The notes: generated from the letters alone by a model not told the origin. 64,000 nt of DNA from Mycolicibacterium parafortuitum (GCF_002086815.1 NZ_MVID01000014.1:62001-126000), one strand, 5' to 3'; positions 40,599 to 49,367 are shown, counted from the first letter of the stretch. Translations and numbers: made by a program.

Positions 40599-41876
40599 GA
40601 CTTCGCGATGTCAGCCAAGGCGGCCGAGTATCACAAGCGGTTGACCGACTTCATGGTCGAGTTCGTCTTCCCGGCCGAGGAGTCGTACCACCGGTATCGC
40701 GAGGAAGCCGGGCCCAAGGACCACACCGTCCCGCCGGTGGTCGAGGAACTCAAGAAGCAGGCCAAGGAGCGCGGCTTGTGGAACCTGTTCCTCCCGTCGA
40801 TCTCCGGGCTGTCGAACCTGGAGTACGCGCCGCTGGCCGAGCTGACCGGCTGGAGCCCCGAGATCGCCCCCGAGGCGACCAACTGCGCCGCCCCCGACAC
40901 CGGGAACATGGAGACGCTGCACCTGTTCGCCAACGAGCAGCAGAGCGAGCAGTGGCTCAAGCCGCTGCTGGCCGGCGAGATCCGTAGCGCGTTCGCGATG
41001 ACCGAACCCGCGGTGGCCTCCAGCGACGCCCGCAACATCGAAACGACTATTGAGCGCGACGGCGACGACTACGTCATCAACGGCCGCAAATGGTGGATCA
41101 CCGGCGCCGCCGATCCACGCTGCAAGATCATGATCGTGATGGGCCGCACCAACCCCGACGGCCCCAGCCACCGGCAGCAGTCGATGATCCTGGTGCCCAC
41201 CGATACGCCCGGAGTGTCCATCGAGCGGTCCCTTCCGGTGTTCGGCTGGCAGGACCAGCACGGGCACTGCGAGATCGTGTTCGACAACGTGCGGGTGCCG
41301 GCGTCGAACCTGCTCGACGAGGAGGGCTCCGGCTTCGCGATCGCCCAGGCCCGGCTCGGACCGGGCCGTATCCACCACTGCATGCGCGCGATCGGCGCGG
41401 CCGAGCGGGCGCTGGCGCTGATGGTCGACCGGGTGCAGAACCGCATCGCATTCGGCAAGCCGCTGGCCGAGCAGGGCGTGGTGCGCGAGTCGATCGCCAA
41501 GTCGCGCAACGAGATCGAACAGACCCGGATGCTGTGCCACAAGGCCGCCTGGACCATCGACCAGCACGGCAACAAGAGCAAGGACGCCCAACTGCTCGTC
41601 GCGCAGATCAAGGCCGTCGCCCCGCAGATGGCGTGCGACGTCATCGACCGGGCGATCCAGGTGCACGGCGGGGCCGGAGTCTGCGACGACCTCCCGCTGG
41701 CACGGATGTACGGCTGGCACCGCGCGATGCGGCTGTTCGACGGCCCCGACGAGGTGCACATGCGCACGATCGCGCGGGCGGAGCTGGGGAAAGAGAAGTC
41801 CGCGCTGGTAGCGGCCGCGTGCGGCCAATCCAGCACGGCCGCGGGCGGCCAGTCCGGTACGGCGGTGACGCGCTAG
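40596..41876 (+). CDS. fadE2: Acyl-CoA dehydrogenase FadE2
   Basis: 426 residues. Family signatures: AFAMTEPAVASSDARNIET (FAD/substrate loop), INGRKWWITGAADPRCKI, IVFDNVRVPASNLL, the GPGRIHHCMRAIGAAERAL helix, and a C-terminal IQVHGGAGVCDDLPLARMYGWHRAMRLFDGPDEVH. The long N-terminal extension and GPDEVH end match ACAD10/11-like dehydrogenases. Catalyses alpha-beta oxidation of acyl-CoA in the cytoplasm. The last 20 residues are Ser/Gly/Ala-rich. Its TAG stop shares a base with the GTG of ptbB. Confidence 0.92.
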   Translation: MDFAMSAKAAEYHKRLTDFMVEFVFPAEESYHRYREEAGPKDHTVPPVVEELKKQAKERGLWNLFLPSISGLSNLEYAPLAELTGWSPEIAPEATNCAAPDTGNMETLHLFANEQQSEQWLKPLLAGEIRSAFAMTEPAVASSDARNIETTIERDGDDYVINGRKWWITGAADPRCKIMIVMGRTNPDGPSHRQQSMILVPTDTPGVSIERSLPVFGWQDQHGHCEIVFDNVRVPASNLLDEEGSGFAIAQARLGPGRIHHCMRAIGAAERALALMVDRVQNRIAFGKPLAEQGVVRESIAKSRNEIEQTRMLCHKAAWTIDQHGNKSKDAQLLVAQIKAVAPQMACDVIDRAIQVHGGAGVCDDLPLARMYGWHRAMRLFDGPDEVHMRTIARAELGKEKSALVAAACGQSSTAAGGQSGTAVTR

Positions 41877-42676
41877 TGCCCTCGACCGGGCACGAACTCT
41901 CGGGGGCGTGGAACTTCCGCGACGTCTCCGAGGAGACCGGCGTGGCCGCGGGCCGGCTGTTCCGGGCCAGTGAGCTGTCCCGGCTCGACGACGCCGGCCG
42001 CATCGCGCTCGGCGGATACGGCGTCACCGACGTCGCCGACCTGCGCACCGCCCGTGAACTGGAGCGGCACGGCCCCGGCCTGGTGCCCGCCCAGGTGCAG
42101 ATCCACCACCTGCCCTTCATCGAGACGGTCGCCGCCGACGGGGAGTCCCCGCACGAGCACGCGTTCCAGCGGATGATGAGCGACAAGCCCGACGGCGAAC
42201 CCGCCGGCGCGGCGGCCGCGCGCTACATGTCCGAGGAGTACGGCCGGATCGCGCAGGCCCCGCTCGCCCAGCGCGCCGTGCACCGGGTGATCACGCTGCT
42301 GGGATCGGGCCGCGCGGTGCTCGCGCACTGCTTCGCCGGCAAGGACCGCACCGGGTTCACGATCGCCGTCGTGCTGGAAGCCGCCGGCGCCGACCGCGAC
42401 GCGATCATGACCGACTACCTTCGCAGCAACGCGGCGGTGCCGGAGCTTCGGGAGAGCATCCTGGAGTCGGTGCGGGTACGCGCGGCCGAGGCCCCCGAGA
42501 TCATCGAGCTCGCCGAGGCCAATCTCACCGAGGCGGTACTCGGGGTCCGCGAGGAGTACCTCGACATCGCCCGGCGCACCATCGACACCGAATTCGGTTC
42601 CCTGCGAGGCTACCTGGAGTCGGCCGGGGTCACCGACGAAGACCTCACCCGGCTGCGCGCCGCGCTGCACGGTTAG
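41876..42676 (+). CDS. ptbB: Protein-tyrosine phosphatase PtbB (PtpB)
   Basis: 266 residues. The P-loop HCFAGKDRTG (Cys152, Arg158) is identical to that of the secreted M. tuberculosis phosphatase, and NFRDVS near the start is the usual family opening. Family substrates include phosphotyrosine and phosphoinositides. No signal peptide is visible; the M. tuberculosis enzyme is also exported without one. GTG start overlaps the fadE2 stop by one base, indicating coupling. Same gene pair as Rv0154c-Rv0153c. Confidence 0.92.
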   Translation: MPSTGHELSGAWNFRDVSEETGVAAGRLFRASELSRLDDAGRIALGGYGVTDVADLRTARELERHGPGLVPAQVQIHHLPFIETVAADGESPHEHAFQRMMSDKPDGEPAGAAAARYMSEEYGRIAQAPLAQRAVHRVITLLGSGRAVLAHCFAGKDRTGFTIAVVLEAAGADRDAIMTDYLRSNAAVPELRESILESVRVRAAEAPEIIELAEANLTEAVLGVREEYLDIARRTIDTEFGSLRGYLESAGVTDEDLTRLRAALHG

Positions 42677-42682
42677 CCCGTC

Positions 42683-43582
42683 GTGTTCTCGCGCTCCCGG
42701 CCGGTCGCCGAGACACCCGCGTGGTTCACCACCGCGCTGGCCGACAAGCCGGAGCACTCGCGCGTCGACGTCGAAGGCGCCGAGATCCATGTTCGGGTGT
42801 GGGGCGAGCGGGAGAACCCGCCGCTGGTGCTGGTGCACGGCGGTGCCGCGCACTCCGGCTGGTGGGACCACATCGCGCCGCTGCTGTCGGCCACCCACCG
42901 CGTCGTCGCCCCCGACCTGTCGGGACACGGCGACAGCGGCACCAGGGATTCCTACGATCTTCGGCTCTGGGCGCGCGAGGTCATGGCCGCCGCGGCTGCG
43001 GAGTCCGACGGGCACCCGACAATCGTGGGTCACAGCCTCGGCGGCTGGGTCACCGCGACGGCGGCCTCACTGTTCGGCGACCGGATCAACAGCATCGTCG
43101 TGGTCGACTCGCCGCTGCGTGACCGCGCACCGGAAGAACGGGACCTCAGCCGTAGCAGCAGGTCCCCGAAGGCGTACCGCTCCAAGGACGAGATCGTCGG
43201 CCGGTTCCGGCCGGTCCCGGCACAGGACGGGGTGCTGCCGTACGTCTCGGCGCACATCGCGAGCGAGTCGGTGCGGCGCACGCTCAAGGGATGGGTCTGG
43301 AAATTCGACCCGGGGATCTTCGGCGGGCATCTCGTCGAGCAGACTCCTGCCGAGCAGGAGGTCATGGAAGCGATGATGAACCAGATGCCGTGTCGCATCG
43401 GCTACCTGCGGTGCGAGAACGGTCTGGTTCCACCCGAGATGGCCGATGTCGTCAAAGACATCCTGCAGCTGCGCGGACCCTTCATCGAACTGGCCGAGGC
43501 CGGCCACCATCCGATGCTGGACCAGCCGCTGCCGCTGGTGGCGACCCTGCGCACGCTGCTGGAGCTCTGGTCGATCACCTGA
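42683..43582 (+). CDS. Alpha/beta hydrolase
   Basis: 299 residues: oxyanion segment LVLVHGGAAHSGWWDHI, nucleophile elbow VGHSLGGWV (Ser), and a late AEAGHHPMLDQP His. Complete catalytic machinery of the epoxide-hydrolase/esterase-like group; substrate unknown. GTG start 6 bases after ptbB, so probably third gene of the fadE2 operon, where it might cleave a lipid ester feeding the dehydrogenase (inference). Confidence 0.87.
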   Translation: MFSRSRPVAETPAWFTTALADKPEHSRVDVEGAEIHVRVWGERENPPLVLVHGGAAHSGWWDHIAPLLSATHRVVAPDLSGHGDSGTRDSYDLRLWAREVMAAAAAESDGHPTIVGHSLGGWVTATAASLFGDRINSIVVVDSPLRDRAPEERDLSRSSRSPKAYRSKDEIVGRFRPVPAQDGVLPYVSAHIASESVRRTLKGWVWKFDPGIFGGHLVEQTPAEQEVMEAMMNQMPCRIGYLRCENGLVPPEMADVVKDILQLRGPFIELAEAGHHPMLDQPLPLVATLRTLLELWSIT

Positions 43583-43617
43583 CCGACGTTCTCACTGCCG
43601 AAATCTGCCCTACAGGG

Positions 43618-44100
43618 TCACGTCAGCACGACACCGACCACCCACGCCACAGTCGCCAGCAGCGCACCGGCCAGTTCGACACCGACGGACAGTGCGACTC
43701 CTTTGAGCGCGTGCCACGTCGACACCCACGCGCGGGTCGCGTCGCGCCGGATACTGAGCTCGGCGACGAACACCCCGAGCACGAAGCCGATCAGCAGCCC
43801 GATGACGGGGATGACGAAGAACCCGACGACGCCGGCGATGCCACCGACCACCAGGACCGAGGTACGCACGTCGGCCGCGCGCATCCGCTGCACCGGCCAG
43901 GTGTACTTGATGATCTGCGACGCGACGTACAGCGCGGCCGCGATCGCGAACACCACCCAGGACACCGTGGTGTTGACGACGAACGCCCACACCGCGATGG
44001 CGCCGATCACCAGGATCCCGCCCGGCAGGATCGGCACCACGATGCCGACCAGGCCGATCGCGATCACCAGCGCGACGAGGACGAGGCCGCCGATGCTCAT
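43618..44100 (-). CDS. DUF456 family membrane protein
   Basis: 160 residues with about four membrane segments and the DUF456 pattern IAIGLVGIVVPILPGGILVIGAI, then GFFVIPVIGLLIGFVLGVFVAELSIRRD. Small inner-membrane protein of unknown role. Convergent with the hydrolase; 27 bases after the dehalogenase gene, with which it may be co-transcribed. Confidence 0.87.
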   Translation of the reverse strand: MSIGGLVLVALVIAIGLVGIVVPILPGGILVIGAIAVWAFVVNTTVSWVVFAIAAALYVASQIIKYTWPVQRMRAADVRTSVLVVGGIAGVVGFFVIPVIGLLIGFVLGVFVAELSIRRDATRAWVSTWHALKGVALSVGVELAGALLATVAWVVGVVLT

Positions 44101-44127
44101 GCCGGCGAGCCTACGTCGCCCGGCCGC

Positions 44128-44853
44128 TCAGGCGCCCAGTTGATCGGCGAGGTCACCGAAATCCTCTGCCGTGACGTCGAATTCCCCCGCCGCCGGACGG
44201 GGTCTGTCGCGACCGGCACCGTACTCGAGCGGACGGTGCACATAGGCCGTGTGCAGACCGGCGTCGCGGGCCGCCCGCAGATCGGACGGGTGGGCGGCGA
44301 CGAGCATCAGTTCGGCAGGCGCGACGTCGAGGGCACGCGCCGCACCCAGGTACACCTCGCGGTCCGGCTTGTAGTGCCCGAACATCTCCGCCGACAGCAC
44401 GCTGTCCCACGGCAGGCCAGCACGGGCGGCCATGTTCGTCAGCAGCGACACGTTGCCGTTCGACAGCGTCGCGATCGTGTAGCGCCGCTTCAGCCGTTCC
44501 AGCCCTGCGATGGCGTCCGGCCACGGCTGCAGCCGGTGCCATGCCCGGTTCAGGTGGTCGATCGCGGTGTCGTTGACCGCGATCCCGGCCCCGTCGAGCA
44601 GCTCGGTGAGCCTGCCGCGGTGCAGATCGTCGATCGGCGTCCACGGCAGCTCACCGCGGCGCACCCGGTCCATCGCCGGGGCGTACCCGGCGCGCCAGTC
44701 GTCGGCGAACCGCGCCCAGTCCGCGTCGGCCCCGTGTTCGCGGCCGAACGCGGTGAGCTCGGCGATGATGCTGGAGCGCCAGTCCACGACGGTGCCGAAC
44801 ACGTCGAAGGCGAGCGCTCTGATCACCGGCTCGGCTACCTGCTCTTCGCGCAA
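44128..44853 (-). CDS. Haloacid dehalogenase type II (HAD superfamily)
   Basis: Up to 241 residues: DxxGT motif AFDVFGTVVDW (nucleophile Asp), motif II LSNGN, motif III Lys in YKPDREVYLGAA, motif IV VAAHPSDLRAARDAG. The S-2-haloacid dehalogenase subgroup hydrolyses C-halogen or phosphate bonds; physiological substrate unknown. Its 5' end runs into the 32-bp tandem repeat: possible starts are TTG 44853 and GTA-adjacent codons inside the first repeat, or GTG 44826 (VIRALAFD), the closest to the catalytic motif. The true start is uncertain. Confidence 0.82.
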   Translation of the reverse strand: MREEQVAEPVIRALAFDVFGTVVDWRSSIIAELTAFGREHGADADWARFADDWRAGYAPAMDRVRRGELPWTPIDDLHRGRLTELLDGAGIAVNDTAIDHLNRAWHRLQPWPDAIAGLERLKRRYTIATLSNGNVSLLTNMAARAGLPWDSVLSAEMFGHYKPDREVYLGAARALDVAPAELMLVAAHPSDLRAARDAGLHTAYVHRPLEYGAGRDRPRPAAGEFDVTAEDFGDLADQLGA

Positions 44854-45084
44854 GCGCTCATCACGGCTGTCTGCTCTTCGCGCAAGCGCTCATCGGCTAC
44901 CTGCTCTTCGCGCAAGCGCTCATCACGGCTACCTGCTCTTCGCGCAAGCGCTCATCACGGCTACCTGCTCTTCGCGCAAGCGCTCATCACGGCTACCTGC
45001 TCTTCGCGCAAGCGCTCATCACGGCTACCTGCTCTTCGCGCAAGCGCTCATCACGGCTACCTGCTCTTCGCGCAAGCGCTCATC
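44833..45084. repeat. Eight-copy 32-bp tandem repeat (VNTR/MIRU-like)
   Basis: Units begin at 44833, 44865, 44895, 44927, 44959, 44991, 45023 and 45055. Six units are 32 bp and identical; each starts GGCTACCTGCTCTTCGCGCA. The second has GT for AC at its fifth and sixth bases and is 30 bp, and the last is cut to 30 bp. There are no spacers. On the gene strand every unit carries ATGAGCGC... with the 8-residue frame MSACAKSR followed by TAG, and an AGCAGG element about 7 bases before the next GTGATG. The array fills the gap between the oxidoreductase stop (TGA at 45080-45082) and the dehalogenase start. Confidence 0.95.
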
Positions 45085-46048
45085 GGCCCGGCTCCAGGAC
45101 GAGCTTGCCGTTCACCGCACCGTCGGCGAACGCCTGCAGCGCCGCGACCCCTTCGGACAGCGGATACCGCACCGGGTCAGGCGGTTTGAGGCCGTCGTCG
45201 ACGAGTTCGGCCAGCGCCGCGCCGACCTCGGCCTGCGCGCCCGGTGTGCGGTTGACGAACTCGCCCCACCCGACGCCGACGACGCTCACGTTGCGCAGCA
45301 GCAATCGGTTCACCTTGACCGTCGGGATCCCGCCGGCGGCGAAACCGATCACCAGCAGCCGGCCCTCGGTCGCCAGTGCGCGGACCGCATCGTCGAACGT
45401 GTCCCCGCCGATCGGGTCGACCACCAGGTCGACGCCGCGGCCACCGGTCTCGGCCTTGACCGCGTCGAGCCAGCCGTCGGTCAGCGGCAGCACCACGTCA
45501 GCACCCAGTGACCTGACGAAGTCGGTGGCCGACTCACGGTGCACCATCGCGATCACCTTGGCACCCAGGGCTTTCGCGATCTGGATCGACGCCGTACCGA
45601 TGCCGCCGCCGGAGCCGAGTACCAGCACCGTCTCGCCCGGCCGCAGCCCGCCGCGGCGGTGCAGAGCGAAGTACATCGTGTAGTAGTTGCCCAGCAGGCA
45701 GACCGCCGCCCCGTCGTCGAGCGCCGGGTTGGTCGGGACCACACTGCCCACCGGCAGCGCGACCCGTTCGGCCCACGCGCCGAGCAGACTGAAACCTGAA
45801 ACCCGTTGTCCGGCAACGAAACCCGAGCCTTCTGGGGCAGACCGCACGGTACCCGCGACCTCCAGACCGGGAACGAACGGCGCGGGCACCTTCATCTGGT
45901 ATTCGCCCCGCAGCATCAGCAGGTCCGGGAAGCAGACGCCGGCGGCACCGACGTCGATGACCACGGCGTCAGTGCCGCCGGGTTCATCGACGTCGGTGTA
46001 GGCCAGCCCTGCCGGACCTGTCAGTTCTTGTGCGACAAGTGCTTTCAT
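45080..46048 (-). CDS. NADPH:quinone oxidoreductase (medium-chain dehydrogenase family, Rv0149 type)
   Basis: 322 residues. KALVAQELTGPAGLAYTDVDEP start, PFVPGLEVAGTV substrate-domain segment and Rossmann VLVLGSGGGIGTASIQIAKALGAKVIA without zinc-ligand Cys, as in the quinone reductase/zeta-crystallin branch. Transfers hydride from NADPH to quinones or enals. The stop TGA lies within the last unit of the tandem repeat. ATG 46048 is used; a TTG sits directly before it. Third gene of an aldehyde dehydrogenase-SDR-reductase string. Confidence 0.87.
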   Translation of the reverse strand: MKALVAQELTGPAGLAYTDVDEPGGTDAVVIDVGAAGVCFPDLLMLRGEYQMKVPAPFVPGLEVAGTVRSAPEGSGFVAGQRVSGFSLLGAWAERVALPVGSVVPTNPALDDGAAVCLLGNYYTMYFALHRRGGLRPGETVLVLGSGGGIGTASIQIAKALGAKVIAMVHRESATDFVRSLGADVVLPLTDGWLDAVKAETGGRGVDLVVDPIGGDTFDDAVRALATEGRLLVIGFAAGGIPTVKVNRLLLRNVSVVGVGWGEFVNRTPGAQAEVGAALAELVDDGLKPPDPVRYPLSEGVAALQAFADGAVNGKLVLEPGR

Positions 46049-46054
46049 CAAGTA

Positions 46055-46918
46055 TCAGCCGAGGCTGAAGGTAGCCCGCTCGGCTGCCGACAGATCGGTG
46101 ATCTCGCCCCACTTGGCGGCGACGTCGTCGACAGAGGGCACCTCGGTGAACGTCACGCCCTCGTTCTGGAACAGCGCGGTCCGCTGCACCTTGCCGCCGC
46201 CGACGATGAACACCGACGCGGTGTCGGGCACCTCTTCGGTGCACAGGTACGACACGATCGGCGCGACGTACTCGGGGGTCAGCTTCTCGAACACCTCGGG
46301 CGGCAGGATGTCCTGCGTCATGCGGGTCGCGGCGATCGGTGCGACGGCGTTGGCCTTGATGTTGTACTTGGCGCCTTCCTGGGCCAGCGTGTTGATCAGG
46401 CCGACCAGGCCGAGCTTGGCGGCACCGTAGTTGGCCTGACCGAAGTTGCCGAACAGACCACTGGTCGAGGTCGCGACGACGACGCGGCCGAAGCCGTTCT
46501 CCCGGAAGTGCGGCCAGGCCGCGCGGATCACGTTGTAGCCGCCGTACAGGTGCACCTTCAACACGGCGTCCCAGTTCTCGAACGTCATCTTGTGGAAGGT
46601 GCCGTCGCGCAGGATGCCCGCGTTGGACACCACGCCGTCGACCTTGCCGAACTCGTCGACGGCGGTCTTGATGATGTTCTCGGCACCCTCGGGCTCGGCG
46701 ACGGAGTCGTAGTTCGCCACGGCGCGGCCGCCGGCGTCCTTGATCTCCTTGACCACCTCGTCGGCCATCGCCGATCCGGCGCCGGTGCCGTCGCGCGCGC
46801 CACCGAGGTCGTTGACGACGACGCTGGCGCCCTCGCGGGCGAGCGTCAGGGCGTATTCGCGGCCCAGTCCACCTCCGGCACCCGTGACGACGATGACACG
46901 ATCCTGCACTCCAGGCAC
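46055..46918 (-). CDS. Short-chain dehydrogenase/reductase (Rv0148 type)
   Basis: 287 residues: NAD-binding VVTGAGGGLGREYALTLAREGASVVVNDLGG, NAG motif VVSNAGILRDGTFHK and the catalytic pair ANYGAAKLGLVG with preceding STSG Ser. The long substrate region and NDLGG signature match the 3-hydroxyacyl-CoA dehydrogenase part of peroxisomal multifunctional enzyme type 2, so a role in fatty-acid beta-oxidation is likely. GTG start. Seven bases upstream of the quinone-reductase start codon. Confidence 0.88.
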   Translation of the reverse strand: MPGVQDRVIVVTGAGGGLGREYALTLAREGASVVVNDLGGARDGTGAGSAMADEVVKEIKDAGGRAVANYDSVAEPEGAENIIKTAVDEFGKVDGVVSNAGILRDGTFHKMTFENWDAVLKVHLYGGYNVIRAAWPHFRENGFGRVVVATSTSGLFGNFGQANYGAAKLGLVGLINTLAQEGAKYNIKANAVAPIAATRMTQDILPPEVFEKLTPEYVAPIVSYLCTEEVPDTASVFIVGGGKVQRTALFQNEGVTFTEVPSVDDVAAKWGEITDLSAAERATFSLG

Positions 46919-46950
46919 TGATGTTCCTCTCTCAAAGGGTCGAAACGAAT

Positions 46951-48357
46951 CTAGAACAGCTTGCGCGCCAGCTTGAACGCCTTCTCTGTATACGGCGGGT
47001 AGATCATCGCGGTGAGGTCGGGTCGGGTCGGCTTGGTCAGCACGGACTTGCGGTGGCTGAACTCCTCGAAGCCGAACTTGCCGTGGTAGGCGCCCAGACC
47101 GGACGGGCCGACACCGCCGAACGGCAGCTTGTGCGTCGCGAAGTGGAACAGCAGGTGGTTGACCAGCATGCCGCCCGCCGGGACCTCCTTGATGACGCGC
47201 TCGCGCACCGCCTTGGCCTTGGTGAACAGGTAGGCCGCCAGCGGCTTGGGCCGGGAGTTGACGAACGTGATCGCCTCGTCGAGGTTCTGCACGGTGACGA
47301 CCGGCAGGATGGGCCCGAAGATCTCGTCGGTCATCAGCGGCTCGGCCGGGTCCGGGTCGACGACGACGGTGGGCGCGATCGTGATGTTGGCGGCGTCGGT
47401 GCTGCCGCCGATGGCCACCTTGCCCTTCGTCGCGGCCAGCGCGGTGGACAGCCGGTTGAAGTGCCGTTCGTTGACGATCCGCTTGCCGGCGGTGTTACCG
47501 GCTTCGAACGCGTCGATGGTCTTGCGGAGTTCGTCGACGAGCTTGTCCCGGACCGGCGCCTCGACCAGCACGTAGTCCGGGGCGATGCAGATCTGGCCGG
47601 AGTTGATCAGCTTGGTCCACGCGATGCGCTTCGCGGCGACCTCGACGTCGGCGTCCTTGGCGACGATCACCGGGCTCTTGCCACCCAGTTCCAGCGTGAC
47701 CGGGGTCAGATGCGAGGCGGCACTCTCGTAGACCTTGCGGCCGATCTCGGTGCCGCCGGTGAAGATCAGGTGGTCGAAGCCCTGCGCGATGAGTTCCTGG
47801 CTGACCGCGCCGTCACCCTCGACGACCGCGACCGCGTCGTTGTCCAGGTAGCGCGGCACCAGGTCGGCCATCAGCGCCGACGACGCCGGGGCGACCTCGG
47901 AGGGCTTGAGCACGACGGTGTTCCCGGCGGCGATCGCGCCGACGGCGGGTCCGAGCGTCAGCGCGAACGGGAAGTTCCATGCACCGATGATCAGCACGGT
48001 GCCGTAGGGCTCGTACTCGATCCAGCCGCGGCCGGGCAGCTGGGAGGCCTCCAGCAGGCGGTAGCGGCGCTTCATCCACTTGCCGACGTTCTTGGCGGCG
48101 TAGGCGGCCTCACCGGTGGTGCTGGCGATGTCGGCGAGCCACGCCTCGAACGGAGCGCGGCCCAGATCCTTCTCCAGCGCCTCGGTGATCGCGCCTTCGT
48201 TCTCGCTCATCAGCCGTTCCAGCGCGTGCAACTGCTCCTTGCGCCACTGCACGCTGCGGGTGCGACCGGTCGCGAAGGTACGGCGGAGCCGCTGCACGAT
48301 GGCGGGAATGTCGGCGCCTTCGGCGGCCTGAACTGGGGCTACGGATTCGGTGGTCAT
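46951..48357 (-). CDS. Aldehyde dehydrogenase (class 3-like, Rv0147 type)
   Basis: 468 residues. General base Glu in TLELGGKSPV, nucleophile Cys in INSGQICIAPDYV, NAD-binding FTGGTEIGRKV and oxyanion Asn in GAWNFPFAL. Length and the C-terminal HRKSVLTKP segment fit class 3 fatty-aldehyde dehydrogenases. Oxidises aldehydes to acids in the cytoplasm. The ATG has AGGAAGGG at good distance. A perfect inverted repeat covers its promoter, so it is likely repressed by a TetR protein. First gene of the string with the SDR and the quinone reductase. Confidence 0.92.
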   Translation of the reverse strand: MTTESVAPVQAAEGADIPAIVQRLRRTFATGRTRSVQWRKEQLHALERLMSENEGAITEALEKDLGRAPFEAWLADIASTTGEAAYAAKNVGKWMKRRYRLLEASQLPGRGWIEYEPYGTVLIIGAWNFPFALTLGPAVGAIAAGNTVVLKPSEVAPASSALMADLVPRYLDNDAVAVVEGDGAVSQELIAQGFDHLIFTGGTEIGRKVYESAASHLTPVTLELGGKSPVIVAKDADVEVAAKRIAWTKLINSGQICIAPDYVLVEAPVRDKLVDELRKTIDAFEAGNTAGKRIVNERHFNRLSTALAATKGKVAIGGSTDAANITIAPTVVVDPDPAEPLMTDEIFGPILPVVTVQNLDEAITFVNSRPKPLAAYLFTKAKAVRERVIKEVPAGGMLVNHLLFHFATHKLPFGGVGPSGLGAYHGKFGFEEFSHRKSVLTKPTRPDLTAMIYPPYTEKAFKLARKLF

Positions 48358-48390
48358 GATGGGGCCCTTCCTGACCTCGGAGTAACCCGA

Positions 48391-48414
48391 ATCCTAACCA
48401 ACCATCTGGTTGGT
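48391..48414 (-). promoter_or_regulatory. TetR-type operator over the aldehyde dehydrogenase promoter
   Basis: Perfect inverted repeat ACCAACCA-TC-TGGTTGGT (48397-48414) immediately upstream of a -10-like TAGGAT (48391-48396 read on the minus strand). It would occupy the -35/-10 spacer, a strong repressor geometry. Half-site TGGTTGGT also occurs upstream of the TetR gene at 26651-27352. Confidence 0.6.
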
Positions 48415-48431
48415 GAACAGGTGTCAAGACC

Positions 48432-49367
48432 TCAGGACTTGACCCCGGTGGTGAACGTCGAGAAGGACTCCTCGTCGGCGTCGGGAATCTCGACGAAGCG
48501 GCCGAGGCGGCGCATCTCGTCCTGGGCCGCGGTGGGCTCGGCCCGCCAGCCGTGGGTGTTCAGCCAGTCGGCGACGTTGGCGCGGTTGGCGTCTTCGTAG
48601 GTCAGTTCGGCGATGTCCATCGGCTCGTCGACGCCGAGCTGCGCGGTGATGGACGCGAAACGCTCCCGCATCTTCTCGCGCCGGTCCGGCGCCTGATTCC
48701 CGATCGACTCGGCGGCGACCCGGCTGCCGGCCGCGCTGAGTGCGGTGATCTGCTCGAACAGCCGGTCCTGGGCATCGGCGGGCAGGTACATCAGCAGGCC
48801 TTCGGCCAGCCACGCCGTCGGCTGGGCCGGGTCGAAGCCGGCGGCCTTGAGCGCGGCCGGCCAGTCCTGGCGCAGGTCGATGGGCACCTCGCGGCGGTCC
48901 GCGGTGGGCTGCACACCGTGCTCGGCCAGCCGTGACGTCTTGTACTCCAGCACCAGCGGCTGGTCGATCTCGAACACGGTCGTACCGGCGGGCCAGGTCA
49001 GCCGGTAGGCCCGCGAGTCCAGGCCGGAGGCCAGGATGACGATCTGACGGATGCCGGCAGCGGCCGCGTCGGCGAAGAACGCGTCGAAGAAGTGGGTGCG
49101 CACGGCCTGGTAGCTGCTCATGTGCTCGAACATCGCGCCGATCTCGGGGTCGGTCTCGGCGATGCGCGCGACCGCGGACTGGTCGGCGATGAACTGCCAG
49201 GCTCCGCTGGTGCCGGCACCGGCGATCAGCAGCTTCGCGTACGGATCGTTGATCAGGGGGTTCGGGCGTTCGGTCTCGGCGGCTCGGGCCGCGGCGACCA
49301 TCACTGCGGTGGCCCCGACGCTGGACGCGATGTCCCAGGTGTCGTTGTCGGTGCGAAGTGAACTCAT
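48432..49367 (-). CDS. SAM-dependent methyltransferase (mycobacterial TIGR00027/LCM family)
   Basis: 311 residues. Typical of the large mycobacterial set of putative O-methyltransferases: DIASSVGATAVMVAAARA at the start, DPYAKLLI, ILASGLDSRAYRL (SAM loop), VFEIDQPLVLEYK, WLAEGLLMYLP. Substrate unknown; relatives near Rv0145-Rv0146 are similar. ATG has GGAG seven bases before it. The 140 bases upstream are AT-rich with a possible -10 TAGACT and no gene. Confidence 0.9.
   Translation of the reverse strand: MSSLRTDNDTWDIASSVGATAVMVAAARAAETERPNPLINDPYAKLLIAGAGTSGAWQFIADQSAVARIAETDPEIGAMFEHMSSYQAVRTHFFDAFFADAAAAGIRQIVILASGLDSRAYRLTWPAGTTVFEIDQPLVLEYKTSRLAEHGVQPTADRREVPIDLRQDWPAALKAAGFDPAQPTAWLAEGLLMYLPADAQDRLFEQITALSAAGSRVAAESIGNQAPDRREKMRERFASITAQLGVDEPMDIAELTYEDANRANVADWLNTHGWRAEPTAAQDEMRRLGRFVEIPDADEESFSTFTTGVKS

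Noticed and set aside
44833..45084. CRISPR array
   Set aside because: Units are directly contiguous without spacers, and there are no cas genes. It is a tandem repeat.
43291..45189. Plus-strand 632-codon frame through the DUF456 and dehalogenase genes and the repeat array
   Set aside because: Low-complexity Asp/His/Arg translation and repeat-derived segments. It opposes two recognisable protein families and has no ribosome site.
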